64,000 nt of DNA from Chlorokybus atmophyticus (GCA_009103225.1 RHPI01002503.1:181867-245866), one strand, 5' to 3'; shown: positions 48,901 to 63,078, counted from the stretch's first letter. Notes: a model not told the origin generated them from the sequence alone. Numbers and translations are program-made.

Positions 48901-51900
48901 ATTGTCTCTCCCGCGCCCCGCAGATGACGTGGCCTTCGAAGCCTGCCTCGCACAGGCACGCGCCAACCTATCCGCACATGGGCCCCGCGGCCCCACCTCC
49001 CCTATCACAGTAAGGAGGAGCCACACCTACACCCAACACACATACCCTCCTTTTTCACACTGCTCACACTTGGTGCATGCACAGAGTCCAACAAGGACAT
49101 CTATGCAGTCGAAGACCCCTCTTCGCCGGCCACGCAGCAGCAGCCGCTCTGTCACGTCCTCGTCGGTCACGGGTGGACCCGAGGGAGGGCTTCCCGTGCT
49201 TCGGCCCAGCTCAAGCAGACACTCTTCCGTCATCGACAGCCCTCGGGCAGGGGCCATAAGGTGAGTACTTATATACATATACTTGTGCTTGCTTTTATCT
49301 TTCTACTCCTTCTGAATATGCACAATGCCACATTCCAGCCCCGTGTACACTCCCTCGGCAGAGGAGGTTGAGACCGAGGCGGACCGCCTGGCTCTGCGCG
49401 CGCACCTGGTGGGGCGCGAGTCCAACAACAATGCATCCCTTGAAGCTACACGCGAGAGACGACGCACCATTCATGTCGCATCCGAGGGCGTCATTAGCAA
49501 TGACGTACGTGTTTGGTGTTTGTTCTGTCAAGGAGCCCATCTCAGTACAAGTCTGCTTGACTGCAGTTGTATCATACCATTTTTTGCGTGCAGCAGAGTG
49601 CAGAGCAGCAAGGAGGAGGAGGAGGACCTCATGTTGCCGGTGAAGAAGGAGGCGGAGGAGGAGGAGGAGGGAGCCCCCCGCCTTCTCCAACAAGGCGTCA
49701 GCCACGTTCACGTGCATCCACAGCACCAGCAGTGGACCTGTCCGCACTAACACTCGCTCAATACGTGTGCGACTTCGGTGCGGTGACCAAGGGCACCAGT
49801 CGCCGCAAGACCTTCCGCGTGACCAACTCCTCCTTCAGCGGTGCCGTCACGGGCGGCATCTCCCTCACCGTGGCCGACAAGCATCGCTTGGCTGCCGCGG
49901 GTCTCACCGTCGACCCCGACAATGTCCTGAAGCTCCCCGAGGGCGAGAGCGTGGAGCTGTCCGTGACACTACAAACAGCCAAGGCTGATGTGGCCGTCGG
50001 GACACTCGATAAGCCACTCAGACTCACGCTGAAAGGTGGACCCGCACTCGTGGTTCATCTACGGGCTCTTGTCGAGGTCCCGGAGATGAGACTCTCGGCG
50101 GATGCGGTTGATTTTGGCAGAGTACAGGTTGGGCATTGTAAGGTTGTTACGGTGCAGCTGCACAATCATAAGAGCGTACAGTGCGAGTGGGCCGTAAAGA
50201 AACCGACTGAGGGCGTGCGAGACTGGGAGCTGTTTGAAACAACACCGGCCTCGGGCACACTCGCACCTGGAGAATGCGCCAACGTGGAGGTAAAATGCTC
50301 TGTGCGTGCGCATGTCTGAGTGTGTGTGGGTGTGTGTAATATGCTCTGTGCACGCGCGTGCCCGTGGCCGTGCGCGTGCGTGCGTGCGTGCGTGCATGTG
50401 TCCTGCAAAATTTTTGTGTGTGAGTTAACTTTCCTGTCTGTAGATTAAGTTCACCCCCAACGCGGAGCGCGATGGCTACGCCCAGAAGATCCCCATCAAG
50501 GTCAACTACAACACCAAGGGTTACTCCCTCAATTGCAAGGCCAGCGCCTACTCCCTCCGCATCCGCGCGGACCCTCAGACCCTCTCTCTCTCCCCTCTCC
50601 TCCCCTCTGCTCCCCCGACACGCGCCCTCCTCACCCTACGCAACGACAGCGAGGCCTCCGTGGAGATACTCGCACCGGACTTCGATAAGCAGTGGATGGT
50701 GGATGAGGATGCCGTGCGACACGGGGTGGACTGGGCGGGGAGTGTGACTGGGGATAGGGTGGCGGTGAGGCCGCGGCAACCGGGCATGGGACTGCAGGTG
50801 GGTAGGGGTTGATGTGTGTTGGTGGGGTGGAGTGGGTGGGTGGGGGCTCATGAGGGATGTGCGTAGGTGGAGATTGTGGAAGCGTATCAGAAGAAGAAAC
50901 GGATGGAGAAGTTGGAGCAGGAAAGGCGGGAGCGCCTGCAGAATGCAGCGGAAGGCAAGGAGGGTAAGCAGCAACATCAAGTCAGCATTTAACCATCCGC
51001 ACACCACTCACAAGGAAGGGATAAGGGCATGAAGCTGCTTACTTCCTCGGCTGAAATGATGATCATGCAACATTCCATCACTCAAAGTTTCCTGCTTACT
51101 GCACCACTTACTGCCAGCACTTGTGCATTGCATGTTTGCTAACCACTAATACTTAACAGGAGATGCAGCTGAGGGTGCCGAGATTGGCGACTTGGAGAGT
51201 TCTTCAGACCCCACCGCAGTCACCGACGACAGCAGCGTCAACATCGTCCTGTCCGGCCCCCCTCATGCGGGTGCCTCAGCACTTGCCTCAGCACTCGCTC
51301 AGCGCTACAACCTACTCGTCGTGAACACCGCTGCTGCAGTAGACACAGCTATCACATACGCCACGGACGGCATCGACAACGCCAGTGATGCCGCACGCGC
51401 GGCCGCAACCCATCTAGACAACTTGGTCCAGGCTGCTGCGGCTGCCGCTGCCGACAAGAGCAAGAAGAAGGGCGCCGCCGCTGCTGCCAAGGAGGTCAAG
51501 GTAGAGCTCAGCGAGGACCTTGTGGCTGGACTCTTGAGGGAGGCTATGGGTGCGGGAGATGACAGTGGGGCTGACAACAAAGGATATGTGTTTGACGGAG
51601 TGGAGAGCAAGCACGCATCTGCGCATGTTGTGGCCAAGGCGATTGCGTTGGCGCTCGGCCAGGCGCAGTCAACATCAACGGAGGGCGACACGGATATGAG
51701 CAACTCCTGCTCCTCCAAGCCTACCCGCCGACGTTTGGACTTCCTGCTGCTGCAATTACCCATGGAGGACGCCATAGCAAGGCGTGATGCCTTAGCCGCC
51801 GAAGGGGAGGCCAACGCTCCTGATCTTACATTAGAAGCTTCTGCTGGGGAGGCTGAGGGCTTGAATGATAGCGAGTTAGAGGCAAAGGCAGAGGCAGACA

Positions 51901-54900
51901 AGGTGGAGGAGGAGGAGAAGACGCTTGAGGACACATCTGGAGACAATGAAAGCAAGCCCAGTGCCAAGTACATTGCATCTGACGAGCAGATACAAGGCTA
52001 CTACGCTGCTTTGTCCTCCCTTCGCGATGCGTTAGGCTCAATTCAGGCGCCGGACGTATCCGTCCGCACACGCGACATCCCTTGCCAAGGGTTGGAATCA
52101 CCAACTGTGGAGACTCTGTTACAAGAGGCGTGCCGGACGCTGCCGGACTGGCGAACAGCCGAGGAGCGCGCGCGCGACATACCCGAGCCCTTCACCCTGC
52201 AGATATTGAAAAAACCCAAGGCGTCGCGTCCCGTACGCGCACCTGTGCTGCACTTCTCACTCTACACTCCAACTAGTAATAACGGGAGTGCGGAGGAAGG
52301 GGAGATGCAGTACTCGCAGCAGACAAGGTGGGTGGTGCCCGCGCGTGGCAGTGTGCAGGTGGAGGTGCGGTTCGCATCGGCAGAGGTGGGGACCTTTGAG
52401 GAAGCTATTGTGTTTGAGGCGCTGGGAGGGGAGAAGGCGGTGTCGGTCGCGTGTAAGGGAGTCTGCGCGTATCCGCAGATCAGCCAAGACTACCGCAATG
52501 TGTTCTACCGCAAGGTATGCATAGCATTGGCCTGTGTGCGTGCGTGCGTACGTGCGTGCACGCGATCATACATGAACCTGCGCATATGCGTGTATGCGTG
52601 TGCGGTCATGTTTGCGTGCGCGTTGAACTCTATCTAAACGCCACCCACTGACTGTTGCACTCACAGGTTAAGGTAAGGCCCGCCTCCGCCGCCATATCCA
52701 AGCAGTACGTTGTCTCCAAAGGCGTTTTCGACTTCGGTCCCTTGTTAGCCGGCAAGTTGCTTCCGCCATCGCGCGCACAAACTCCCTCAAAGGCCGCCCG
52801 CGACTCTTCCGCCGCCGCCGCAGCAGCAGCAGCCGCTCTCCCCTCGCAGCTACCCGAAGCCCAGGTGGCGGAGAACCGCGACCGCTTCCGCATCACCAAC
52901 AATGGACTCTTTGACGTGAAGGCGGAGCTGTACTTCAAGAACCAGCGAGAGCAGCAAGGAGAGGCCCCTCAGGGTGCCAAAGAGGGAGCCAAAGGTGGAC
53001 CCGCTGCGGGTGCAAAGAAAGGTACAATCAAACCTCCAGAAAGTCTTCCCGTCTTCAGCGTGGACCCTATGGAGATCCTCCTTCGTGTTGACGAGACCCG
53101 CGACGTTGTTATCAGCGCGTTCCCGTCATCCATTGGTCTCGTCTCCGACATCCTCGTGGTCCGAATTGACTCGAATCCCGTACCCGTGGAGTTCCCCGTG
53201 CAGTGCACCGGCGCCACTCCCGTGCTTGAGGTCGAGGGGGCCGACGTGAAGTTCGAGCGGTTACTTGTTGGACATACTGACAACAAGGAGGTGAAGCTGA
53301 AGAACGCGTCGCTACTGCCACTCAAGTGGAAGATTGTGGGAGGGGAGGGACTACCGGCAGGACTCGCGGTCAGCGAGACGCAGGGAGCACTCGATGCCGG
53401 CGCTGAGACCATTGTTAAGGTGGGCACATTATTTGATGCTATCGTAGAGGTGTGACATACTGTGTTATGAAATCGGGGTGCTGAGTGTATCAGTCATGTG
53501 CGTGCAGGTCACATTGACAGCCAGTGAGAAGGCTGTGCTGCAGCACAAGATGACGCTGCAAGTGTTTGACAGCCAGGTACGTGTAACTGGACCTGATACG
53601 TCTTTGTAGATATGTGCGTGTATGTGTGCCCTGAACTCTGTACGTCGTGTATAGGAGCTGCGTGGGATCGCTCAGGAGGTGCCCATCACCATTGCCGCCG
53701 AGGCGTACAAGATCGAAGTCGACGTGCAGTTCCCCTCGGGACCCGACAAGATGCCTCCTTATGGGGGCCTGGACTTTGGCGTCCTCCGCGTGCAGGTGCA
53801 TTTTGGCCCTCCTACATGCACACATAGATTGTGAACTCACAATTGATGTGCACTCGCGCTGACTGCCCTCTTGCTTGTTGCGCTCAGGATGATGCAGTGC
53901 GGACCTTCACCATTGCCAACACCGGCAAGTACCGCATTGGGTTCGCTCTCTCCCTCGGCTCGACCAAACAACAACAACCCCAACCCCAACAGCAGCCCAA
54001 TGGTAAAGAGATAGGCAGCCAACTGCCTCTCCCGGCACGGTCGGCAGCTACAGCCATAGAGGGCTTGTTCACTATATCTCCGATGGAGGGCGTGGTGGAG
54101 CCCGGCGCAAAGCAGCCCACCGCCGTCACGGTGCACTTCAACCGCGACAAGCTGCTCGCCAAGGAGGTGGAGCTGCGAGGAAACACGGAGATACAGCTCG
54201 CCATCGTGGAAGTCCTCACTGGAAAGGTGGAAAAGCAAAACGCATTGTCATTGCAGTAACAGCGGGTGTTGATAACGTGTTGGGGATTTTTGCAGAAGGA
54301 GCACATGATGCCTGTGAGGGTGGATTTGCGAGCTGTGTTCAGCAAGTACAACGTGCTGCCAGGTGAGCTTGGTGTGAAATCACTGCAACATTTACCATCA
54401 GCGCTGAGAGGCAAGATACAGTAATGTTCAGTATTGCCATGTCAATTTGCTTGTAACACCATTGGTGTACTCAACATTTTCTCTCGCGTTCCAGCGCGAG
54501 GCATGAACTTTGGCCCATTGGTGTACAACACCACCTCGAACCCCCGCACCTTTGAGATCCAGAACTCCGGCGAGTTCCCTTTCGCTTACAGTCTTTTCTC
54601 ATACGGCGACGGCGGTGCCGACGGATCATCAGACCCTCAACAACAGCAACCGCTCTCGCCGACGTCCCCGGGCCGGCCCGGCACGGCTTCAAAACAAGCC
54701 GCCGCTGCAACGGACCTGCGCTCCCCCGGCGGCACGCGCAAGACCTCCGTCATCGCCGGGTTCAACACGCTGCAGCTGGGGAACTTCTCGCTCACACCGT
54801 GCTCAGGCACGGTACCCCCGGGCGCAGTACAGCAGGTGTGTGGGATGATGTTGTTGGTATAGAGATGTGTGTGTTGACTGGACTGTCCCACTCACTCGAC

Positions 54901-57900
54901 TTGGCTGTTCCAGGTCAGCATTGTGTTCGTGGCGGAGAAGGCTCGTACGTACGTGGAGGTCCTGGGCATAGACATCGCCGGTCGGGACCCCGCAGACCAT
55001 CCTGTAAGCATGCAACAACAACAACACTTATTCAATCATAAACACCCCACCCAACTCACCCACCTCACCCACCTCACCCTACCTCACAGGGTGGCATCCC
55101 CTACGAGATCGCCGGCGAGTCCTGCATCCCCGGCCTCTCCGCCTCCGACCTCGACGGCATCTTCGAGGAGCAGCGCGTGGTGGCGGCCCTTGACCCCTTC
55201 GACGTCGCGAAAACTGGTGGGGGAGTCTTCTCGAAACGAGAGAGGACGTTCTATTTTGGACCGGCCATCGCGAGGATGAACGCTGCGACGGGGGAGAAAG
55301 CGGAGGGGGGGGCGTTCTCGCACGCAGTACAGGCAAACCTCAAGTACGTGACTGTGCTTGGTACTTTTCGACAGTAACGGTTGTTGGAGGTCTGCTGTCA
55401 ACACAACATGCGTTGCAATTTGCTATGAACGCTCACGGTGCTGCTTGAAATTGAATAGTGTTAGTCCTAGTACTGCTAGTAGTAGTAATAGAAGGAGCAC
55501 TCGTGCGTGCATGCGTGCGTGCATTACATGTGCTTCAAGTAAAACAAATGTTGCACGTTCAGGTTGACCAATCCCAACAAGGTGGCGACGACTGTCGAAT
55601 GCTCTCTCAAACCCAAGCAGCCTTCCGACGGGAAGCCTCAGGACTTCCCTATGGACGTCCAGCCTCGCAAGGTTGAGATCCCTCCCCACGAGCACCGTTA
55701 TGTGACTCTCTCCTTCGCTCCAACGGCCATCCAGACCTACTGCGCCGTGTTCGAGGCCGCCGCAGAGAACGGTGGCGGGGACCCGCGCACGAGAGCCTTC
55801 TCGTGCGATGTTGTTGGGGAGGGGTGCCTACCGCACGTATCGATACACACGTCTACGGCGAGTGCGAGTAGTGAGGGAGGGGGTGTGGGGGTGAAGTTCC
55901 CGCGCGTGCTGCCGGGGAAGCGGGTGACCGCGGAGATACGAGTGAAGAACTACGGGACTCTCGCGGCCAAGACCGTGTTGGAGTGGGGCCAACCTAACAC
56001 TAGTGATAATGTGTTTGACATCACACCCAAGGAGGGTCTCACAGCAAGTCTAGAGAGCAACCAGAGTCAAGTGTATGAGGTGTCCTTCGCCCCACGTGCG
56101 CCAGGTCAGTATGCCCACGAGGCCACACTTGTCGTCAAACACAACCCCTTTGAGAGTCAGAAGATTAAGATTAGCGGCGAGTGCTACGTCGAGGACGTGA
56201 CCTTTGTTGGGTTACCTGATGGTTATGACGATGAGCTTCACTTTGGCGACGGTGCTGTGGGTGAAGAGAGAACAGTTCAGTTTTTGTTGAAGAATCACTC
56301 GGGGAGGCTCTGGCGCTTTGCGTGGCCAACGGCAATACAACATGTCACATTCACGCCGGCGATAGGGCACATACACAAGGGTGGTGAGAAGGCTGTCACG
56401 GCGGTGTTCAGACCTGAGGAGCCTGCTTTCTACAACAACACGGAGGCTTTGCTTGCGTTGAGTGCGATTGAGTATGATGGGGATGTGGTTGAGTGGGACG
56501 ACACGCACACGTCCATGCCTGAGCCGGCGTACCTCCCCGTCGACGGCGGCAAGCTCGACAAGAAGGTTGTGTTGAAGGTCCATGGCGTTGCGGACAACGC
56601 TCGCTACGAATGCGACGCCAAACCCGTCGTCTTCCGGCCCACCATGATGCACCAAGCACGCACGTACACCTTCCCGCTGAAGAACACCAGCAAGGCCAAG
56701 ATGACATTCAACTTCTCCATACTCAAACCAGGAGAGAGAGATACAGCCGATACAACCCAACCTTATACAGTCAAACCTCAAGAGGGTGAGATTGATGCCG
56801 GGGCTGTTGTGGACGTGTGCATCCGTTTTGCTCCTCTTGAGGTGGGAGACTGTGCCCGTGTGTTGGTCTGTGACATGGGTCCGGGTCGTTTAGAGCCCGG
56901 GTTCCAACCCTTGAGGATATCTCTTGATGGGAGAGTGACAAGACCCTGGTGCCACTTTGATCTGCCGGATAGTAATTATCTGTCGGCCGGGAGGAGGAAC
57001 CCGGAACTGAGGGGACCGACGGGGACGCTGGGACCGCTGGATCCCAATACGAGGGTCGTGGAGTTCGACTCGCTCGGGACTAAGGTGAAGAGCTTTTTGA
57101 ATACAGCTTTTGAAGTAGATGTAGTCTCCCTCTCTGTGCGCGTGTCCACAACTAACAACAACATAGCACATCACTGCACAATTCATACCTCAATGACACG
57201 CTACACTATACTCATCCTAGTCACACGCAACACGACACACTAGCCACCTGTCAAACGATGTTGGTAGACTATATACATACTACACTATCCCAGTCGAGTA
57301 GTACTCAAGTTTACTCCACACATCTAATCACCTTCCCACACTGCCTGACACATTGCTTCCCATCTCCCTCCCCTCGGCAGGTCCGCAACACCCGCCGCTT
57401 CTTCGTCCTCAACCCCACCTCCATCTCCTACGAGTTCCACTGGATCGAGCTCACTCCCGACTCCACCTCATCCTCCCTCTCCCCCTTCCGTTGCGCCAAC
57501 GCGGCCACGCGAGGTGTTATCACCCCCGGCCGTCGCTACGAGATGGCGTTCGAATACACGCCGGAGGTGGAGGGGACGCAGGAGAGCTTCTGGGAGTTCA
57601 GGATACCGGAAAGGGAGATCGTCGTGCCGTTCCTCATGGTGGGGAGGGTCGTGGAACCGAACGTGGGGTTTGATAGAGCCAATGTCAACTTCAAACAGGT
57701 GAGGGGATACTAGTGATACGCTTTGCAGCTTGTGTGCGTGTCTGTGTGTGTGCCCGCGCACGCGTGCATGTGCATGCCTGTGAGGGCGTATGCACTGGTG
57801 TGTGTCTGTGCACACGCCTGTGCATGTGTGCATGTGTCCCTATATGGCTGGCTTTTCACTGAGCTCCTTATGTCTGAATCAGATCTTGGTTGGTGCTAAA

Positions 57901-60900
57901 GGCAAAGAGTTGATTCACTTAGTCAATGGCGAGCACGTCCCCTTTACCTTCTCCTTAGACCGCTCTTCCTACGACACGGGCGAGTCCTCCCACCCCACCT
58001 CAACAACAACACCTTTACTAACCTTCTCCCCTTCATCCGGCACGGTCCCCCCCAACTCCTCCCTCCCGATCGAGGTCCTCTTCGCCCCCGCCCACGAGCG
58101 CGCCTTCAACTTCAACGTCACGTGCGCCGTGCGCAAGAAGCCCGCCAAGCTGTCGCTCAACATCAAGGGGGAGGGGTACGCCATACACGACAGTCTGGTG
58201 GTGGAGATGGCGGACGGGCAAGCGGTGCAGCTGGGGAGTGCGAGTGTGAATCAGCTGGATTTTGGACAGGTATGTATGTTTCTACACACATGGGAGGATG
58301 GCAACTTCTATGCTAATGGCTTGCATTGCAACTGTTGTGTTCAGGTGCTTATCAATGAGAAGAGCAGCAAGAAGCTGTTTTTGGTCAATGCTGGAAGTAT
58401 CAACTTTGACTTCGTGTGGGACATCGGCAAGTAAGCGTGCCACAACAGAACTTTGCGTGTGTGCATATGTACGTGTGTACGTATTCGCATGCATGCACGT
58501 GCGCACGTGCGTGTCCGTGTGCACTAGCGCGTGCGTGTGTGCGTGTGTCTCCTTGTGTGCATGCACGCGCGTTGCTGTCTTCACATGCTCACGCATGTCC
58601 TCCAACAGTGCTGCCTCCGTGACGGTCTCTCCCGCCGCCGGCACCGTCTCCAAAGGCGACCGCATCCCCATCGACCTCACCTTCTCTCCCCGTTTCCCTG
58701 AGTCCCTCGACGCCCTTGTCGCCTGCGCCGTCGTCAACAGCCGCCGCTACCGAATCCGTCTCGCCGGCGTGGGACACAGACCCAAACTCGCCTTCTCGTT
58801 CACGCACCACGACTTCGGCCTTTGCTTCATCGACCAACCGGGACTGATAGCAAAACAAGCGACTCTAGTAGTATCTAACGACGACACCGCAGACATCTCC
58901 TTCGACCTTGTATCAGAACCATCTCCCCACATCAAGATCACATCAACACCAACTGTTCTCTCACCTGGTTCACGAGTGTCTATCCCAGTTGTGTTCACGC
59001 CTCAAGCGGCGGCGGCGTATAGAGAGATCGCCTCCTTTGACGTGAACGGCCTCTTCACGGTGAATGTTGTGTTTACGGGTGAGGGGACTCCGTTGAAAGT
59101 GGAGTTGTTGGACCCCGTCGCGCAGAAGAACCTGCAGTTCGGGGCGGTGAGGCCGGGACACGAGGTGGTGAGAGTGGTGAAGGTGGTGAATAGGAGCAGG
59201 ATCGCGGCCACGGTGTCGATGAGATCGTCGTTGGCAACCATGGAGAGATATGCGATAGCGCTGCGAAACGCCAAAGACACCTTCACGATCAAGTGAGTGT
59301 GCTCTTGCTGGTATGTGTGTGTGTGTGTGCGCGTGTGACTGAGTCTGCATGCGCGCGTGTGCTGGTGACTGTGAACGGGCTTGTGCATGAGCATGCGAGT
59401 GAGCGTCTGCGAACAGGCAGGACTACTTGTGTGTGAGTGTGTGTGCGTACTTGCGCATGCGCGAGTGTGTGTGCGGACGTGTGTGCGGGCGGGCGGGTGC
59501 ACGCGCGCACTCGTGTGCGTGTGTCTCTATGCACACGCACATGCTAATCCTCCTCTCCGCCCGCAGACCCAAGGACGTCCTCTCCCTCGACCTTTCTTTC
59601 CACCCCCTCCAGCGCACCCGCCCTTTCTCCGAGGACCTCCTCGTCGAGGTCGCGGGCGTCTCCTTCCCCCTCCTGACGATGTCCGGCGCCTGTCTGGGGA
59701 TTGAGGTCAAGCTCGCGGGGGAGAGCCTCCCCTTCGGGACCGTCGTCGATGGGGCGAGAGCGACGAAAAGGATCCAGCTGGAGAATACGGGAGACGTGAG
59801 GACAAAGTTTACGTGGGTGAGTGACAGTGAGTGAGTGGGTGGGTGGGCGTGTAGGTGATCGCGCATCTCTGCATGCCACAAACACACACACACACACTCA
59901 CACACACACATATACACATGCACGCGTGGGCATCTGCGTGCAGAGCCTGCGCGCGTGTGTGCGTGCCTGTGAGTCTGCTGTCATGCTGCTAAAGAGCACC
60001 ACTTGAAGCAAGACTAACAACGCATTCACACATGCACAGGATGTATCAAGTCTCGCCCCCCACTTCAGCATCTCCCCCAGCGACGGTTACGTGGTCCCCA
60101 ACGGCGACGCGGTCCTCGAGGTCTCTTTCCACCCTTCCGGTCCCGACCCCGACATACGCGTGGAGCGCGTGGAGTGTAGGATTGACGGCGGGGTCACGCA
60201 GCACCTCACGCTGACGGGGGCGTGCGCTCCCAGGAGTCAAAATAAGGAGACGGTCGAGTTCACGGCGCCGGCCAGGGGGACCATGGCGAAGAAGCTGAGG
60301 GTGGTGAATGGGAGTAGTGGGGAGTGGGTAGTGAGACCGACGGTGTCGCCGTCCGAACACTGGGCGGGCGCAAGCGAGGTAAGCAACTCTCTTGAAGCAA
60401 TGCACTGTTCAGAGTGAACCGATGATCACACACTTGGGCATGGTAGTCGTAGTAGTCGTGTCTGCTTTGCTGGTACTGCTGCTACCACAACCAACATGCC
60501 GCTGTCAGCGATAGCGACGGTTCTGGCTATGGTAGTAGCAACACCAGTACTACTGGTGTCACAACGTTCACTAATGCTGCCTCCACTACAACTAGCTATA
60601 ACAGCTTCAGCGACTGCTTGCACAGCTCACACTCTTGAGTTCAGTCAACTCAGTCCACTCCTGCAATAGTATCCTGTAGACACCACTGAACTTCACCTCT
60701 CTGTGCAGGTGCTTGTAGTGCCTGCGGGCGGTGCCGCCGAGTACGCCGTCACCTACCGCCCATCCACTATGTCCACCTCCTCATCCCCTCACCTCGGCAC
60801 GGCCTTCTTCCCCCTCCCCGACGGCACAGCGATCCTCTACGGTCTCTCCGGCGTAGCCACGGAGCCTCTCTCCGCGGGACCCGTCGTCAAACACGTCTTC

Positions 60901-62147
60901 AAAGCCAAATCAGCGGAGAAGGTGGCTCTGATGGTGGCCAACTGGATGAGTAGACCGCAGCGGTTTCGGGTTGTGGTGGATGTGGAGCCAACGTCCACGT
61001 CGTCGTTGTCGTCGTCGACGTCGTTGAAAGGTGTGGAGTATATCGACGTGCCGGCGTTGTCGGCGCGCGAGGCTACGCTACGGTTTTATGCGTTTATAGA
61101 AGGGGTGACTAAGGCGAAGGTGACTTTCATCAACGAGGACACGGGAGAGTACTTGTGGTATACTGTTGAGATTACTGCTTCAGCTCCAGGGATAGTTGAA
61201 GAAAAGACACTCGAGTGTCCCGTGCGCCAACGTGTGATGGAACGGATATCCATCACAAACCCGCTTGGAACCGATGTATCACTCAAAGTTAAGTGCGACA
61301 GCGGGGCGATATCGGTCTCGGACTCCTTATATATCAAAGCCAGCAGCGAGGGCGCCCTCGATATTGCCTTCAGACCCCTGCTTGCATCCGCATCGGACGC
61401 ATCCCTCGTGTGCGAGTGCCCCGAACTCGGCCGATATCAGTACCTACTTCATCTCAAGGGCGCACCCGCTGGACTCGAGCGAGTAATCAACTTCAACGTG
61501 CCGTTGGGTGGGAGGCAAACCCAACCCTTCCGTTTCATGCACTACCTGAATGCCAAGGCGGAGTACGCGTGTCGGTTCGGCAACAAGGGACAGTCGGGCT
61601 TTGAGGTGGACCCGACGGTGGTCGGACACGCAGCGGGACCCGAGGGAATTGAGGTCGAGGTTGACATTGCCTTCGAACCCACGCGGATCGGAGACTACTT
61701 CCAGGATGTGCTCACGGTGTCCAACAATGAAGCAGGAGAACACGTCGTGCCCGTCACGGGACACTGCATCCCTCCCAAACCACAAGTAAAAACCGCATCA
61801 CTATAGTTGACGTGTGTGTCCTCAACACACACGCACAGACGCACGAGCACGCACATACACACACACTCTAACTCTCTCCCCTACAGGGTCCCTTCACAAT
61901 TAAGGCACAGGGGTCTTCAATCTCCTTCAAGAACGTGTTTGCGAAGCAGGTCGACTTCACGTTGGCGGTGGACAACCCCGCGTTCACGGTGAGCAAGAAG
62001 GAGACCATCACGCCCAAGAAGACCGTCTCGCTGGCCGTCTCCTACAAGCCCGTCGCTGGCCAGCCCGCGAACGCAACCAATGGCAAACTTATCGTCACGT
62101 GCGCTGAGAGTCCAGCGCCGTGGGTGTTCTACCTGCAGGGGCAGTAG
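42987..62147 (+). CDS. HYDIN: HYDIN, axonemal central-pair protein
   Basis: About 37 exons give roughly 4,800 residues, close to HYDIN size (about 5,000). Exon 1 is 42987-43112, exon 2 43592-43678, exon 3 43758-43880; the largest run 47024-48259, 51160-52514, 55562-57110 and 60708-61783; the stop is 62145-62147. The protein is a chain of ASH/PapD-like Ig domains; typical strands are PFPAQITFANYQPFQEYKAT, FGAVTKGTSRRKTFRVTNSS and FDFGPLLAGKL. HYDIN builds the C2b projection of the central-pair microtubules and is needed for motility. Features inside include a Ser-rich acidic insert (45000-45190), a Gly-rich linker (49600-49690) and an adenylate-kinase-like domain at about 51200-52150. Several introns hold gtgtgtgc repeats. 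A GC-AG intron occurs at 45252-45354. Individual exon edges may be off by a few bases. Confidence 0.95.
51230..52150 (+). other. Hydin adenylate-kinase-like domain with a degenerate P-loop
   Basis: Inside the 51160-52514 exon, VNIVLSGPPHAGASALASAL (P-loop codons 51255-51278) is followed by LAQRYNLLVVNTAAAVDTAI and acidic/Ala-rich helices. The position and fold follow the ADK-like domain known in HYDIN. The Walker A lysine (GxxxxGK[ST]) is replaced by Ala, so nucleotide phosphotransfer is unlikely. A low-complexity acidic stretch (KAEADKVEEEEKTLED) follows. Confidence 0.7.
58445..58590. repeat. Alternating purine-pyrimidine repeat in a HYDIN intron
   Basis: Nearly continuous gtgcgtgt/gcatgcatgcac dinucleotide alternation between the exon ending near 58430 and the one starting near 58608. 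Such sequence can adopt Z-DNA. Similar blocks fill introns at 1611-1745, 50310-50405, 57720-57840 and 59305-59545. Confidence 0.75.
59305..59545. repeat. Alternating purine-pyrimidine repeat in a HYDIN intron
   Basis: A 240-bp intron segment dominated by (tg)n, (cg)n and tgcg units, including gtgtgtgtgtgtgcgcgtgtg. Translated frames across it are His/Thr/Arg- or Cys/Val-rich and spurious. Confidence 0.75.
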
Positions 62148-63078
62148 AAGAGAAGAAGTAGTAGTAGTAGTAGTAGTAGTTTGTATGGTAGACACATTCT
62201 TTGTGTAGGAAAGAGTTTAGTGCTCAGCGCTTTGTACAGTTGTATGGGGACCACATGCGGAGTATGGCAGGTAAAGTGCGAGCGCATTGGCTTGCTTGTT
62301 CATCAATGATATCTACGATGGCTTACAATGTTGCTACATGCAACTTGTGGTGATGTGATCTCAGGTGTAACTGTCTGTCCGGCAAATCAACACGTTGCAC
62401 ATTGTCATTCACTCTGCCTACATTTGTGCGCATGCGCGTGTTCCCAGATGTGCCTCGTCTACTGCATGGGTATGTTGCTTGCTCTGCATCACCACACTCG
62501 ACAACAGCAGGTAATGTCAACATACCACCCAATTCAAAGCAATGAAACACTGTTTTACCAAGGGATGCAGGTCACTGAAGACATTGCACTCTGTGTGCAT
62601 ATCCTACTTGCTACTGTGTATGCCGATTGAGCCCCCAGATGGGAAAATAGCAATCAGGCAATAATGCATGCAATAATGCAGTTAACAGCAGCGGTCATGC
62701 GCCACTCCATTTTTTGGTCCACAGCAAGTGAATAAGATACGTAGCCAGTGTCCAGTTTTGCACATATTGTGATGGAGGTGGTAGATATCCCATCAGCAGA
62801 CACCTAGCCATGGTTACGGCTCCGACAAAGGACTTCAACGTCAACCCAAAACAACTAGTCTTAGACCAGATGCAGGCCCATTAACATCTTGCTCCTGCAA
62901 AGTGACGGCCTTGCATGTACGTGTGTTGTCAAATTGAAACCTCTCAACATGCAGATACAGTCTCAGATGCATGTGACATTGCAACAGACGCTGCACAAGC
63001 TCAAACTCTAAGCGCGCAACACTAAATTGAACACTGCTGTACACTATGTTGACAACAAACACAATCATAAAACAGCTG
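62148..63078. other. Intergenic, convergent 3' ends of HYDIN and m-AAA protease
   Basis: Starts with a (TAG)n run (62157-62180) in the HYDIN 3' UTR. No gene supported in the remainder. Confidence 0.55.
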
